Assembly: GCA_002633025.1 (NCBI GenBank)
Contig: NMRB01000888.1
Location: 137,073 to 201,072, forward strand
DNA: 64,000 nucleotides
Source of the DNA: Notospermus geniculatus
Lineage: Eukaryota > Nemertea > Pilidiophora > Heteronemertea > Lineidae
Direction: 5' to 3'
The position numbers were made by a program, and so were the translations under genes. Below are positions 22,448-32,540 of this stretch, one piece after another. Every line of letters starts with the position of its first letter. Positions within the stretch are counted from its first letter, which is position 1. The notes below the pieces were generated by a model. The model saw nothing but the letters and a program-made list of their open reading frames with translations, had not been told where the DNA came from and ran no database searches.

Positions 22448-23050
22448 GCACCCAGCCCCTAATCATCAAAAGTCACAGCAGCTCATGTACACCAAACTTG
22501 ACTTCTGCTTCCCAAAATTTCACGATTGTGTCAATTTTTCAGTGTTGACCGTCATTGCCAATTTTTAGGGCGTCCAAAGGTTAGATAATCAATACATGAA
22601 ATATATAGTATTACGCCCTACTGTTCTGGCTATGGAAAAATTTCGACCAGATTTTGTGAAAAACGTCATCAAAATATACGAAGACGTCATCAAAATATGT
22701 GAAAAAGAATCATACTCCGTGAAAAACGTCATCACAATATGCATTCACGTGACACAGAATCCCATAAAACGTCATTCATGACCTTGAACACAATGAAATT
22801 TAGGTCAATATTCGATAGGGAATTCGTCTATGTGTATTGTGTGTTGATGCATTCTCTTTTCAACCTTAATAAAACAGTACAACGAAATTATGAAACTGTA
22901 TTGGTATAATGTTTCTGATGACATGTTTCATTCAGCATCCAAGCTCAGGATGCGTTTTAGTGTTTTTGCCAATTCCCGGAATTGTCCTCTCGTTCCTCAC
23001 GCATGACCATGCTCCGTGGAGAGGCGTAATCTACATATCAGTGTCTCACT
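22448..23050. other. No gene recognised
   Basis: A small imperfect direct repeat of AAAAACGTCATCA..ATAT occurs three times at 22659-22740. Nothing else before the gap. Confidence 0.4.
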
Positions 23051-23562
23051 NNNNNNNNNNNNNNNNNNNNNNNNNNNNNNNNNNNNNNNNNNNNNNNNNN
23101 NNNNNNNNNNNNNNNNNNNNNNNNNNNNNNNNNNNNNNNNNNNNNNNNNNNNNNNNNNNNNNNNNNNNNNNNNNNNNNNNNNNNNNNNNNNNNNNNNNNN
23201 NNNNNNNNNNNNNNNNNNNNNNNNNNNNNNNNNNNNNNNNNNNNNNNNNNNNNNNNNNNNNNNNNNNNNNNNNNNNNNNNNNNNNNNNNNNNNNNNNNNN
23301 NNNNNNNNNNNNNNNNNNNNNNNNNNNNNNNNNNNNNNNNNNNNNNNNNNNNNNNNNNNNNNNNNNNNNNNNNNNNNNNNNNNNNNNNNNNNNNNNNNNN
23401 NNNNNNNNNNNNNNNNNNNNNNNNNNNNNNNNNNNNNNNNNNNNNNNNNNNNNNNNNNNNNNNNNNNNNNNNNNNNNNNNNNNNNNNNNNNNNNNNNNNN
23501 NNNNNNNNNNNNNNNNNNNNNNNNNNNNNNNNNNNNNNNNNNNNNNNNNNNNNNNNNNNNNN
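23051..23562. other. Assembly gap (512 N)
   Basis: Unsequenced run. The frames reported through it are artefacts of the Ns. A strong palindrome abuts the right edge, which may be why assembly failed here. Confidence 0.99.
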
Positions 23563-23695
23563 AGGACCTCTGTTGAGTATCCCAAACACTCGAGGGTGGA
23601 GCTAAAACGCAGTCCAAACCCGAGGCGCTTCGCCGAGGGTTTGGACGAGTTTTACGCTCCACCCGAGAGTGTTTGGGATACTCAACAGAGGTCCG
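23563..23695. mobile_element. Strong palindrome abutting the gap
   Basis: AGGACCTCTGTTGAGTATCC and CCAAACACTCGAGGGTGGAG at the left are mirrored by CTCCACCCGAGAGTGTTTGG and GATACTCAACAGAGGTCC at the right. The centre is CCGAGGCGCTTCGCCGAGGG. The element may extend into the gap. Confidence 0.75.
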
Positions 23696-24386
23696 ACGCC
23701 GAGGGTTCAATTTCTATTCTAAAACATCTCAAACTAAAGCTAAACCATGAGAATTGGTGCGAATACAAGCCATTTATCACCCACGACCGTCCGGTTTCCC
23801 GGCCTTCTGGCACCGCGTTCAAAAATTTCATTTTCCGGCTCCGCGGATGACGCTACGTCGATGACGCGACGTCACTGTGTAACAACATGTACATCGTGCC
23901 TACATCGTGTACATCGGTGTGCAGCGCTAGGCCCAACAAGCTGCAGGAGCCGAAATGAGACAGCAGGGCGCTTTCTTCAACGGATTTTCCGCAGGATGTG
24001 TAGCTTATGATACAAAACATTCTTGGGATAGGTCAGTGAGTATAGATCTCGCCCATATTCTCTGCACCGCCTCTCTGAATGCTCGAAGCGAGAAACACAT
24101 GGTCGGCGGTTTTGGTTGCGACACCAAAGCCCGGTGTGGTTAAAACGAGGCTAATGCATTATCCATTGAAAACAAGGCTCACTGTGACCAAGGTGGTTTA
24201 GAATCCACGTTTTAGTGCAACCCAAGAAAACTCTGTACCGTATCCCAAACACTCTGTGCAAAAAAACCGGCCAATGCATTTTCCATTACAACATTGATTT
24301 CACAGTACACAGATGTTTTAGAATATAAAATAAAAGCATTCAAAGACATGAAAATACATGTATTTGATATTGACGGCAAGGTATTA
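23696..24386. other. No gene recognised
   Basis: Overlapping short frames only. GC-richer than neighbours near 23790-23950. No domain, no clear splice sites. Confidence 0.35.
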
Positions 24387-24544
24387 GGGAGGTTAAGAAA
24401 TCAACTATAAAGGTAAACGTTAACGACAACGTTATTTTTGTACCGAAAATGCGATATAAAATCTGGTGATTGTGTACATGTAGATGTCGATGTGCGCAAC
24501 GATGTCGTAAAGTTTACGTGTATCGTTTGATTTCTTAACCTCCC
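24387..24544. mobile_element. MITE, TA-GGGAGGTTTAGAAATC family, copy 3
   Basis: Ends GGGAGGTTAAGAAATCAAC and GATTTCTTAACCTCCC with TA flanks. The centre of this copy is altered and carries TACATGTA at 24476. Confidence 0.8.
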
Positions 24545-24710
24545 TATTGTGAAACAGACACATGTTTTTTTCCATTGGCCAACTAGACGTTACATCTCCT
24601 GCAAATTAACTGACAGTGAAAGAAATACGAGGCATGATATTTATCGAGTGTTATTTGAGTGCTTATAAGAAGAAATGAGAAAGGTTACCACTCAATGCTT
24701 TCTGTACAGA

Positions 24711-24762
24711 TTAATTAGGTATTGCACATCATAAAGTTAATTAGGTATTGCACATCATAAAG
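24711..24762. repeat. 26-bp direct repeat, two copies
   Basis: TTAATTAGGTATTGCACATC followed by ATAAAG occurs twice back to back. It is followed at 24770-24784 by TACATGTAGGGCCTA, two TA-sharing palindromes in a row. Confidence 0.85.
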
Positions 24763-25330
24763 TAACTAATACATGTAGGGCCTACTATTCATTTGTTCGT
24801 CAATCCTTTTGGATAACGGCAAAAATCCTTAAAGCGAGAGATTTGGTAAAAGGAAACGTGATGTGATCATATATAATTCTTCGCCGGGAATCAGCGATTC
24901 GTTTTATCTCCAACTGGTACTTAATAAATATCATGACTTCCTCGTTTGAACATCATTCTACAGGGAAAAACTAAAAAATGCGCAGGTTGTTATGTACATG
25001 TAGCGTGGTACGAACAAGTAATTACACGTCAAGTTAAAGCTGCTGAGATAAAAGAGCAATCCTTCGCAGATGTAATCATTTCTCATGATACTATAGCCAA
25101 CACCCTAAAGAACATGTACACGGACTGCCGAAATTGCACAACAATCGCAGTTTTTGTATTAGATTTTTCCGTCAGGTCCGAAGCCAAAGCATGAAGCAAG
25201 GTTCATTGGCACACGGAATTGGTCCGCTTCAGGTCGGTAAAAAATGGACTTCAGCGTTGTCGTATCCGGAAAACTAGGGGCAAACGGACTGGAAACGGAT
25301 CGGATCCGTGAGCCAATGAACTTTGCTTTA

Positions 25331-26369
25331 GGGAGGTTGACATCAGCGACTTCATCCTCCAAGCAGGGTCGAACACGCTCCGGATTTCCCAAAACGCATG
25401 CGTGTATCCCAGAATCCTTCGCGTGTATCTTATCGGAAGAATGGAGATAGGTGGCGCTGTGGGGAGTTCGCAGCGACTTATCACGTATCCTTATACTTAT
25501 ACGCGGATGGAATTCTGTACAACGAGGACAAATTTTGTGTACGCTCATGGAAAAAAGTAAATGGACAGCAGTTTTTCTTGAATATCTCCACGCGTGGGCA
25601 AAATTTTTTTGGTAAAAGTGTCCCAAAACCACATTTCTACACAGAATAGTTGAAATTATAGGATATGTTATGAAAGGCCTCAATGAGTAGAACACAGTGA
25701 TGAAAAATTTGAATAAAATCATGCAAATAAAAAAGCAGCGAAAAACATGCTTTTACAAAATTCCTTCTGACAAATGCGGCTTTCAGCGGAATTTTCGACG
25801 CTGATACCATTAGATTAAACTCCCAACGCAGTTGTGTACCGCGCCCTCTTCGGTTTACTCGCTCTCCACAACTGCTTAACTTCGTAAAATTCGCCGCGTT
25901 TGGTCAACAGGTGGCGCTGAGAGAGTCGACCAATGAGAGCACCGAGCAACCGGCAACCAAGCTGGCCTGAGACACTTTTTCATTGGGCGAGCGGTTCGTA
26001 GCCATGGTAGCACAAGAACATCCGTTGGCAACGGGCCAAAGAGTTCTGAAAGCAGCGTGCTGATAGGCTGTAAAACTCGCGCCAGGCCCTGACGCCATCT
26101 GTTGACCAAACGCGGCGACTTCCACGAAGTAAAGCAGTTGTGGAGAGCGAGTAAACCGAAGGGGGCGCGACTCACAACTGCATAGAGAGTTTACCATTAG
26201 ATAGCCAGGAAAATTTGCTACTTTATCATGTATGTTGGGACCAATTTTCTGAACCCTATTGTTTTGGAGATATTCAAGAAAAACTGCTGTCCATTTACTT
26301 TTTTCCATGGGTGTACATTTCTATCCATATACCTAGGATCCGTGATAAGTCGCTGATCTCAACCTCCCT
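25331..26369. mobile_element. About 1-kb foldback element, TA-GGGAGGTTGAGATCAG ends, with nested insertion
   Basis: The left end GGGAGGTTGACATCAGCGAC at 25331 and right end AAGTCGCTGATCTCAACCTC..CC at 26369 match the 9062 family. Inner arms AGATATTCAAGAAAAACTGC and CTGTCCATTTACTTTTTTCC are mirrored at 25550-25590 and 26272-26310. The middle holds the 9-bp-TSD element at 25816-26193. The 187-codon frame at 25159-25722 (minus) mostly translates one arm and is not a gene. Confidence 0.8.
25816..26193. mobile_element. 378-bp element with 9-bp target duplication (Mutator-like), copy 1
   Basis: Bounded by CCATTAGAT at 25807-25815 and 26194-26202, a perfect 9-bp direct repeat. Termini TAAACTCCCAACGCAGTTGTG and CACAACTGCATAGAGAGTTTA are inverted. 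Arms contain CGGTTTACTCGCTCTCCAC and GGTGGCGCTGAGAGAGTCG; the GGTCAACAG and GGCCAACG words are mirrored. Nine-bp duplications are typical of MULE elements. Copy 2 at 48622-49005. Confidence 0.85.
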
Positions 26370-26594
26370 ATTATTGGCCGTGGTATGTACAGAAGAAGCC
26401 TCTCAAGCTTATACTCATCTTCCTCACTTGGAATGGGTCTTTTACTTGCCCTTGCAAAGGAACAAGGTATTAAAGGCACCATGGCTTCCTGTCCCATGCG
26501 ACGGACTTCATGATCGCAGACCTCTATGTCACTGTATCGCCACTTCCTCCACGTTTTAACTATTTTTAATCGCCTTCTCCTCTTTTACTTCCAG

Positions 26595-26948
26595 ATGATG
26601 ACCATTCGATTATGCACGGTGCTACTTCTAGTGTTTACTTTAATATCTATGGCTAATTCCGCACCACGATCAAGGACGAGGTTGTGGCTTCGACCGCACC
26701 GATCAACAACGGCCACACAGACAGAGACAGAGGCCGAGGCGGAACGAGAAATAGGCGGCGGAGGAACACCTGGACCCGAGGTCGAGGCGCCACATGAATG
26801 CGCCAATGATGGCCAATTACTTTACTTCTGTTATTTTTGCGGACGTGATACGGGAATTTATTCCGTATTTGAAGATTGCTGTAGACTGGACCAAGAAATG
26901 GTCGATTTTTGTGAAGCGTGGTTTAACACGCCGACTGACAGAAAATAA
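26595..26948 (+). CDS. Small secreted six-cysteine protein (peptide-hormone-like precursor), 117 aa
   Basis: A coding exon directly after the acceptor TTTTACTTCCAG, with ATGATG as its first codons. Residues 1-23 form a clear signal peptide (MMTIRLCTVLLLVFTL... ending MANSA). Next come an Arg-rich stretch (RSRTRLWLRPHR, 25-36), a Thr/Glu-rich acidic linker (38-66) and a C-terminal domain with six cysteines at 69, 79, 82, 95, 96 and 106: C-x9-C-x2-C-x12-CC-x9-C. Stop TAA at 26946. Size and order fit a secreted neuropeptide or hormone precursor whose mature part is the disulfide-rich C-terminus. I do not recognise the family: the CC..C end superficially recalls an insulin A chain but lacks its fourth cysteine. 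At least one 5' non-coding exon must lie upstream, across the transposon at 25331-26369. The signal peptide and cysteine pattern make chance unlikely. Confidence 0.72.
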   Translation: MMTIRLCTVLLLVFTLISMANSAPRSRTRLWLRPHRSTTATQTETEAEAEREIGGGGTPGPEVEAPHECANDGQLLYFCYFCGRDTGIYSVFEDCCRLDQEMVDFCEAWFNTPTDRK

Positions 26949-27317
26949 GGACGGGTTTTTTTAGTGTGATATTTTCTTCCATCACTATACCGGCAGAGTA
27001 TTGACCCGAGGCCAGTTGTCGCCCTGGACAACTATGAGACAGAGTTAACCGGTGGGTCGAAGACAACGCAATGTCTTGCTTCTATCGCGATGTTCCATTT
27101 ACAGTAGTGTGGACTGTCTCAACTAACGACATGCTAGGACTGCTTGCGGCCGAATGAATTCCTGGAGGTGAGACATGAACTTGCATCATGCGTCCCATGG
27201 ACTGGGTGCTGAAAAAGTTTAAAAACTACTGCTGAAGTTCGTGCTAGTGAGATTTTATCGGGTGTGTTTCTTAAGGGCTGTCACATGATCCGAACACAGA
27301 ATGGCACGTGATGTAAA
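26949..27317. other. 3' flank of the secreted-peptide gene
   Basis: Probably includes the 3' UTR of the preceding gene. I see no convincing AATAAA in the first 350 bases, so the poly(A) site is not placed. Confidence 0.3.
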
Positions 27318-27815
27318 GGGCCTCGAGGGCCGCGTTCGACTGGAACCCGAGGTTCAACTTGGTCGTGTTGAGTTGCACTGCACCTTAACTCCATAAATTC
27401 CTCGGGTAGCTACTGTACTCTTTTGACGTCATATTTGACCGAATTCGTTGCTCGGGTTGAACCCTCGATGGAATGAGGACCAAGCTCGACCACTCACGTG
27501 ACAACATGGCGACCAGCAGCAAAAAAATAGACGAACTGCATGGCTGGAAAATATGTAAGAAAATCAGTTCTTTCGGCCAAGAAACCTCATTTACAACTGT
27601 TTAGCATGTTTTGGCCTAAAAAAATCTGAAAGGAACTCGAGTACAGGCATGGTATACTGACATGACTAGCAGGCGCCATCTTTCAACAACTCGAGAAACT
27701 CGAGTTGTTGTTCGGGCGGAACTCCTACTCGACATGCGTACTTCAGATATGATGTCATGAAAATCTACTCTTGCTCGGCCCGTGAGTTCCAGTCGAACAC
27801 GGTCGAGGTGAATGC
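27318..27815. mobile_element. Foldback element with CGTTCGACTGGAAC arms
   Basis: GGGCCGCGTTCGACTGGAACC near 27329 is mirrored by GAGTTCCAGTCGAACACGG near 27784. CGAGTT/AACTCGAG words lie in between. Inside, an ATG at 27506 in ACAACATGGCGACC opens MATSSKKIDELHGWKI, directly followed by GTAAGA, a donor-like site. Confidence 0.5.
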
Positions 27816-28184
27816 TAGTGCAGTGGAATCGCGGTTCATGATTCGTAAAACAAGGCATAATATGCCCATTTCCACGAAATTTGACCAATGATGAAAATTC
27901 AAAATGCGAAAAATGGCGTACGATTGAAAATTGGATCAAAAAGATAGAAAGTACCAGATATCGGAATCTAGATTATCCAGGCCTTGAGAAGCTCATCTTT
28001 CATACAAACTGTTCTAAGTCAATGAAGTGTGAACTGAAGATTGGACAGGGTGATTCAATGCATTTACCAAATACTGCTGTATTGGCTTGAAAGGGTACAA
28101 AACTGCCACTGCCTATAATTTCCTTAAGATCTGCATCAATGATACTCAAAAAAGGAATTCTCAAAAAATTCACAGATTGTCTTA

Positions 28185-28445
28185 AAGGCCTGTCTACATG
28201 CACCATCAACATTTTCAAAACATTTCTGCGACAAAACTTTTTGAAAACAGTTTGGGAAATGTTGCGGCTTGTTGCGGGGTTGGTCTACACTCTGCAACAT
28301 AATCAAAACATGTTTTCAAATTGTTTTGCAAAAGTTGCAGATCCATTGATTCCACACTGTGCAACAAACCGAAAACAACGGCGTTTTGGTAATGTTGCAG
28401 TTGGGCGTTTTTGATATGTTTTGGAAATGTTGATGGTGATCGAAA
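28185..28445. mobile_element. MITE, TTA/AAGGCC class (CTGTCTACATGCACCATC end)
   Basis: TTAAAGGCCTGTCTACATGC, then CACCATCAACATTTTCAAAAC; the mirrored word GTTTTGGAAATGTTGATGGTG lies at 28418-28438. The body is built of GCAACA/TGTTGC and AAAACATGTTTTC words on both strands. The terminal GGCC of the right end is degraded. Confidence 0.65.
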
Positions 28446-28449
28446 CATC

Positions 28450-29022
28450 GAAAAGAGCTCTAAACGTCGATAAATAGGTCTTGCTCAGTCAGTGTTTTGA
28501 GGGACTCACCTCCTGCACTGTCAAAATCTCAAACGGGTAAGATGTTTGGCGGGTCTTAAGTAATGTATAGGTATTTAGTGTTTACTATTTTTTTTATTTC
28601 AACTGTTAGTTTTCCATTTGTCATTATTACTTCGATGATTGAATGTAACACATGTGCATTGGTGCGTCGATCTCATTGGTGACCCTTGACCTTACCTCGT
28701 CGGTTAAGGGCCCCAATTAAAGATGGGTCACAATACAAATATATACGTGCGTTGAAATGTATATGGTGCTTTATAGTCACGTACATTTACAATGTACATT
28801 TCTGTTGAAACCAAGTTTACAGGCATGGATTTATCTTGATCATATCATCGAATCCATGCCTATCGCTGGAGAAAATGAGTGGTAAATCTGAATGATGTCT
28901 ATTGAAATACATGTACATGTATGTACTTTTATTTTAGTTTTTGTGCAGCGCTCTCCTGTGATGTGCACAGGAGGTTTAAGTACAGATAATTAGCTTTTTT
29001 TCATCGTGTCACCAACAATGCT
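28450..29022. other. No gene recognised
   Basis: Contains a short perfect hairpin GGCATGGATT..AATCCATGCC at 28822-28861, a TACATGTACATGTATGTA block at 28909-28924, and a small CTCCTGTG/CACAGGAG hairpin at 28953-28974. Confidence 0.45.
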
Positions 29023-29023
29023 C

Positions 29024-29500
29024 TTAAGCTGTGTTTACCTAACATCCGATATATGCGAGACGCGACAGCGATATGCGATGTCCGAAATGCGATTAAAAAC
29101 GTGTGTTCCACTCACCTGCCTGCGATATAGGTTGCGATATTCTAGCAGAAAACAAAAGAAAGCCCTGGCTGCTGTACCACGTGACCTCTATATCGCATCC
29201 GTTATTCATCTCGCCCGCTTCTGATCGCTACATGGAGCGAATGCTGACACGTGGAATGCGGAAGTGGTATATGCTATGCATTTTCGCATACAACATGTCG
29301 CTTCCGCATCCCGTATACCGCATTCCGGATGTCTGGTAAACGCAGCTTTATCGGACATCGTCGTATCGCATAACGGATAACGGATACCGCGTGCAGATAA
29401 ATGAGTATTGGAAAATGGCTTGGAACGATAGACTGCGATTTCGCATATCGTTACGTCGCATCACATATGGGATAACGGATGTCAGGTAAACACGGCTTTA
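29024..29500. mobile_element. MITE, TTA/AAGCTG class (TGTGTTTACCTAACATCCG ends)
   Basis: TTAAGCTGTGTTTACCTAAC and GTCAGGTAAACACGGCTTTA are the inverted ends. The body consists of GCGATATGCGA/TATCGCATA words and an inner GCGGAAG..CTTCCGCA pair resembling the 7470/16276 family, so one element may be nested in another. Confidence 0.75.
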
Positions 29501-29585
29501 CGTCATGGACGACAAACCTATGAGTATAGTTCTTGCATCAATGTAGGTTAATTAACATCATGGAAATAAATGAGTGCTGCCGCCA

Positions 29586-29686
29586 GGTCAGACCAAGGAA
29601 CCTCCCTGGTCAAACCAAGGAACCTCCCTGGTCAGACCAAGGAACCTCCCTGGTCAGACCAAGGAACCTCCCTGGTCAGACTGACC
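29586..29686 (+). repeat. 22-bp tandem repeat, four units plus a partial
   Basis: GGTCAGACCAAGGAACCTCC plus CT starts at 29586, 29608, 29630 and 29652, with a fragment at 29674. A single change (TCAAACC) marks unit 2. The 22-bp period is not a multiple of three, so the open frames through it are incidental. Confidence 0.9.
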
Positions 29687-29822
29687 AGCACCTCGCTGTT
29701 TCCAGTTGGTATCTATTTCGTAGCTCATGCATGCACCAGGCTTGGTTTAGGTAACGCTTACGTCCACAATTTAATTTATTCTCTAAATCGGGATCTTCAA
29801 AATGAGCATAACGTAATCACCA

Positions 29823-29932
29823 GGGGGCATATTCATAAACATAGTTAAGTCAAAGTGCGATACTTATCTTTTGTGTTGAACAAAGGATAAGTGTCACACT
29901 TAGACTTAAGTAGTTTTATGAATATGGGTCCA
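29823..29932. mobile_element. MITE, ATATTCATAAA family, copy 3
   Basis: GGGGGCATATTCATAAACAT and its mirror ending AATATGGGTC, flanked by CAG on both sides. Same arms as at 3266. Followed immediately by GGGGCCATATTCATGAACCC, the end of a further element. Confidence 0.85.
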
Positions 29933-29933
29933 G

Positions 29934-30066
29934 GGGCCATATTCATGAACCCTTCGCAACTTTGCCAGCATGAAAATGTATTGCCTGCCTGCACATGCCC
30001 TATCGTTCAATGACGCCGTATAATAAATCTGCGTGGTTGCAAAGTTGCGAAGCCTTCTCGAATCCA
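29934..30066. mobile_element. MITE, GGGGCCATATTCATGAACC..CGCAACTTTGC family
   Basis: The left end GGGGCCATATTCATGAACCC is followed by TTCGCAACTTTGCCAGC; GGTTGCAAAGTTGCGAAGCC lies at 30033-30053 as the mirror. The right terminus is degraded. One end of the same family is at about 41946-41985. Confidence 0.6.
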
Positions 30067-30399
30067 GAGTCCCCATCAATTTTAACTTGTCCGAAAATTT
30101 CGCTGGCCTGAAAATGACATGTGCTGTACATGTAGGCCTAATTTGGCGCCGATGATTGTGGCTTCCTTCGGACACCGAAAAAAAACGAAGCCGTAGGTGG
30201 GTGGAATGTCGCCGAAGAAGGAAAATAACGAACTCGTGAATTGGTCGAGTTGTATGTCAATTTCAACTCATGAATACATTTATGCCCCCAAAACTTGGAT
30301 TACTATGTTTCTCGTCGATATCTACGGGTCCTCTGTGGTTTATAGTTCCACACAGGAATAGGGGAGACTGAACTAAATTGTTCTCCGAGGAGACTTCCT

Positions 30400-30919
30400 G
30401 GTCCCATATTCATAAAAGCTTGCCAGCTTAGTTGGCTGCTATAGTTGTGTACATTGGCCTGTACAAACTAGGCACTTTAGCAGGCAACTAAAGGGCGGTT
30501 TACACTAGGTTGCACCAAGTTGCAAGTTGCTGCAACCTGCAACTTGTTGCAGTCCACCTGTGATGTTTACACATTGCAACATCCAGTGCGATAAGTTGCA
30601 GAAGTTCGCAACAAGTTGCAGGAATTTTGGCGGGAATCCTTTGTTCGGCAGCCATTTTGGCTTTAGTAGACGTCACATGATTTTTTTGCTGTATTCATTG
30701 GCCAGCGACGTGCAACTTGTTGCAACTTCACCAGAAAATAGGATCTGGATCATAAATTTGCAACAAGTTGCAGTAGGTAGTTGCAACAAGTTGCATGCCC
30801 GTTTACACATGAAATTTTTGGTCTCATCAGGTTTATGCAACAAGTTGCATGAAGTTGCATATGAAAAGTTGCATGTGTAAACGGGCCTTTAGCCTAGCAG
30901 GGTTTTATGAATATGGGTC
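30400..30919. mobile_element. MITE with GGTCCCATATTCATAAAAGC ends, interrupted
   Basis: The left end GGTCCCATATTCATAAAAGC and right end GGGTTTTATGAATATGGGTC enclose the TTA-class element at 30489-30891. The host arms CTTTAGCAGGCAACTA and TAGCCTAGCAGGG sit on either side of the insertion. Confidence 0.75.
30489..30891. mobile_element. MITE, TTA/AAGGCC class with GCAACAAGTTGCA body (nested)
   Basis: TAAAGGGCGGTTTACACTAGG at the left and TGTAAACGGGCCTTTA at the right. The body consists largely of GTTGCAACTTGTTGCA words, several times on both strands, so it can fold almost anywhere. The 117-codon frame (30527-30880) merely translates these repeats. Confidence 0.8.
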
Positions 30920-31667
30920 GTGGTGTTTTTGGCAACAGCAGTTTTCAATGGCTTAGCCATGAGTGAAATCACAGAACATGCAGGAAACAGCTCTCAAATC
31001 AAGATTAGAGTTTATACTCATTTTGTTTAGAGCCGATAACATCATTGATTGATCTCGAGAAAATATATATTTTTCTAAAGATAATACTCAGTTGTATTCG
31101 GTGTGCGTCTTATATTCATTGCTTAATTGACCAACCATGTGGATGGACTTATCACTCATCATTATCATCTCCGATCTTTTTTCCTTACGTGACCTGTCTT
31201 AGTGGATAGATGGGTAGGCCTACCAGTCCATGATGCTACAAAAACTGATACGAAGGTTGCTATTAATACATGTACATGTAGTAGCTAGAACGGGCAGTTA
31301 ATTTGTAACCGCTACATTTAGTCTAGTCTCGCACCGCCAGCCTCTGATCCAGGCTCGCTTTGCTAACTACGCTTGGATCAGCTCGGTTGTCTGGCTGCGC
31401 GAGACCAACCGAGGGTCTGGCTGCGCGAGACTACATTTAGTCCAAAATACGTTTTCGTGCATGATGTCTGTGTATATTTGAGTTCAACATGTAAGATCTG
31501 ACTGTCGTTGGTGTACATTGCTTACGACTGTACATGTAGCTTATCACATCAAAGCCATTTTCTTAACTCATCTGCCCCCAGGTTTGAGCTGACAGTATCG
31601 TCTGCCAAGTTTTCTGATAGACATAGACATAGACATAGACGAATTGGAGAAAATTTAAAGTCCCCAC
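30920..31667. other. No gene recognised; one small repeat
   Basis: At 31318-31432, GTCTGGCTGCGCGAGAC and AGTCTCGCACC / CCTCTGATCCAGGCTCGC words occur as inverted and direct copies, a degraded foldback. (AGACAT)3 at 31618. The rest is unremarkable. Confidence 0.45.
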
Positions 31668-32000
31668 AGTATGCATTAGGTTTTGTATCTCGCGATGGCC
31701 GACGTATTATATAACCTTTGACCTTTAGGCAACGTCGTATATTCATGTTCGAAAGACTGTTCAAATCAAACTATTTGAATGATCTAAGTTACCAATTAGG
31801 TATTGGGAGTGTTGCTACACATAAAAGAATAAGTTGAAGCATGTTACCTTACCTGATATAGGGTTACATGTAGTCACGCTGTAACAGTACGTTGAACTTC
31901 TCAGGTGATGAAAGTATGGCGGCCATTTTTGTTTCGATGTAGTATCAGTCCAGCCTCGGTGTTACCACTGGCTATTGGTTGGACAGGACACAAGTCTTAT
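31668..32000. repeat. Long dispersed repeat, copy 3 of 3
   Basis: The copy without the 16276 insertion (empty site ATGCATTAGGTTTT at 31671). It has its own TACATGTA at 31865-31872, where copies 1 and 2 have GGGATAGTC and GGGTTAGTC. Confidence 0.7.
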
Positions 32001-32277
32001 CAAGGTGGGGAGGAAGAAAGAGTCACCTCATGCATACTGTGTGACTTTAAAGAAGTATTCTTCGTATGGTTGGTAGGAACAAATCGTCTTCAAATATTTT
32101 TTAATCAATACCATAGAATGTGCAGAGAAAATTTTCTGACAGAAGAGAGTCTGCTTGACTCTGGGGATAGATGAGTTTTGCCGCCATTCACCTCTGTCCT
32201 TACCGACAGAGTAAAATGATGATAATAATGAGGCAGGTTTATCATCTTCTACATGTTCACGTCCACTGCATTCACTA

Positions 32278-32540
32278 GGGAGTTTTCGCAAGGCCCCCGA
32301 AACGCCAACGCCAACGCCACTAAACCCATTGTTCGATGCCACGAAGGAGGCCTGTCGAGTGCCTAATCGTAGGACGTGTATTCTCTGTGTTAAGATATAA
32401 GGCTGACCCTAACAATGACCTTTCCCATCAGCCAATCATTCTACTCCTTAGTGAGTAACAGGTCTTCTGATTGGTTCCCACGATTAGGCACTCGCCAGTG
32501 GTCGAAGAGAGCACCCAATAAATCGATAGATGTTCGCAGC
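32278..32540. mobile_element. MITE, TA-GGGAGTTTTCGC family, with nested palindrome
   Basis: GGGAGTTTTCGCAAGGCCCC and CGAAACGCCAACGCC at the left; GAAGAGAGCACC..GATAGATGTTCGC at the right, then truncated. Between them a second inverted pair, GAGTGCCTAATCGTAGG and CACGATTAGGCACTCG (32356-32494), is inserted. Confidence 0.7.

Noticed and set aside
22909-23850. Open frames of 179-313 codons across the gap
   Set aside because: Most of their length is N, so they have no meaning.
25159-25722. 187-codon minus-strand open frame
   Set aside because: Largely a translation of one arm of the 25331-26369 foldback element; no domain.
26949-27317. Extra coding sequence after the secreted-peptide stop
   Set aside because: Stop codons in all plus-strand frames and no acceptor followed by a cysteine-rich frame.
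29586-29686. Proline-rich repeat protein encoded by the 22-bp array
   Set aside because: The period is not a multiple of three and both frames stay open only because the unit lacks stops; no gene context.
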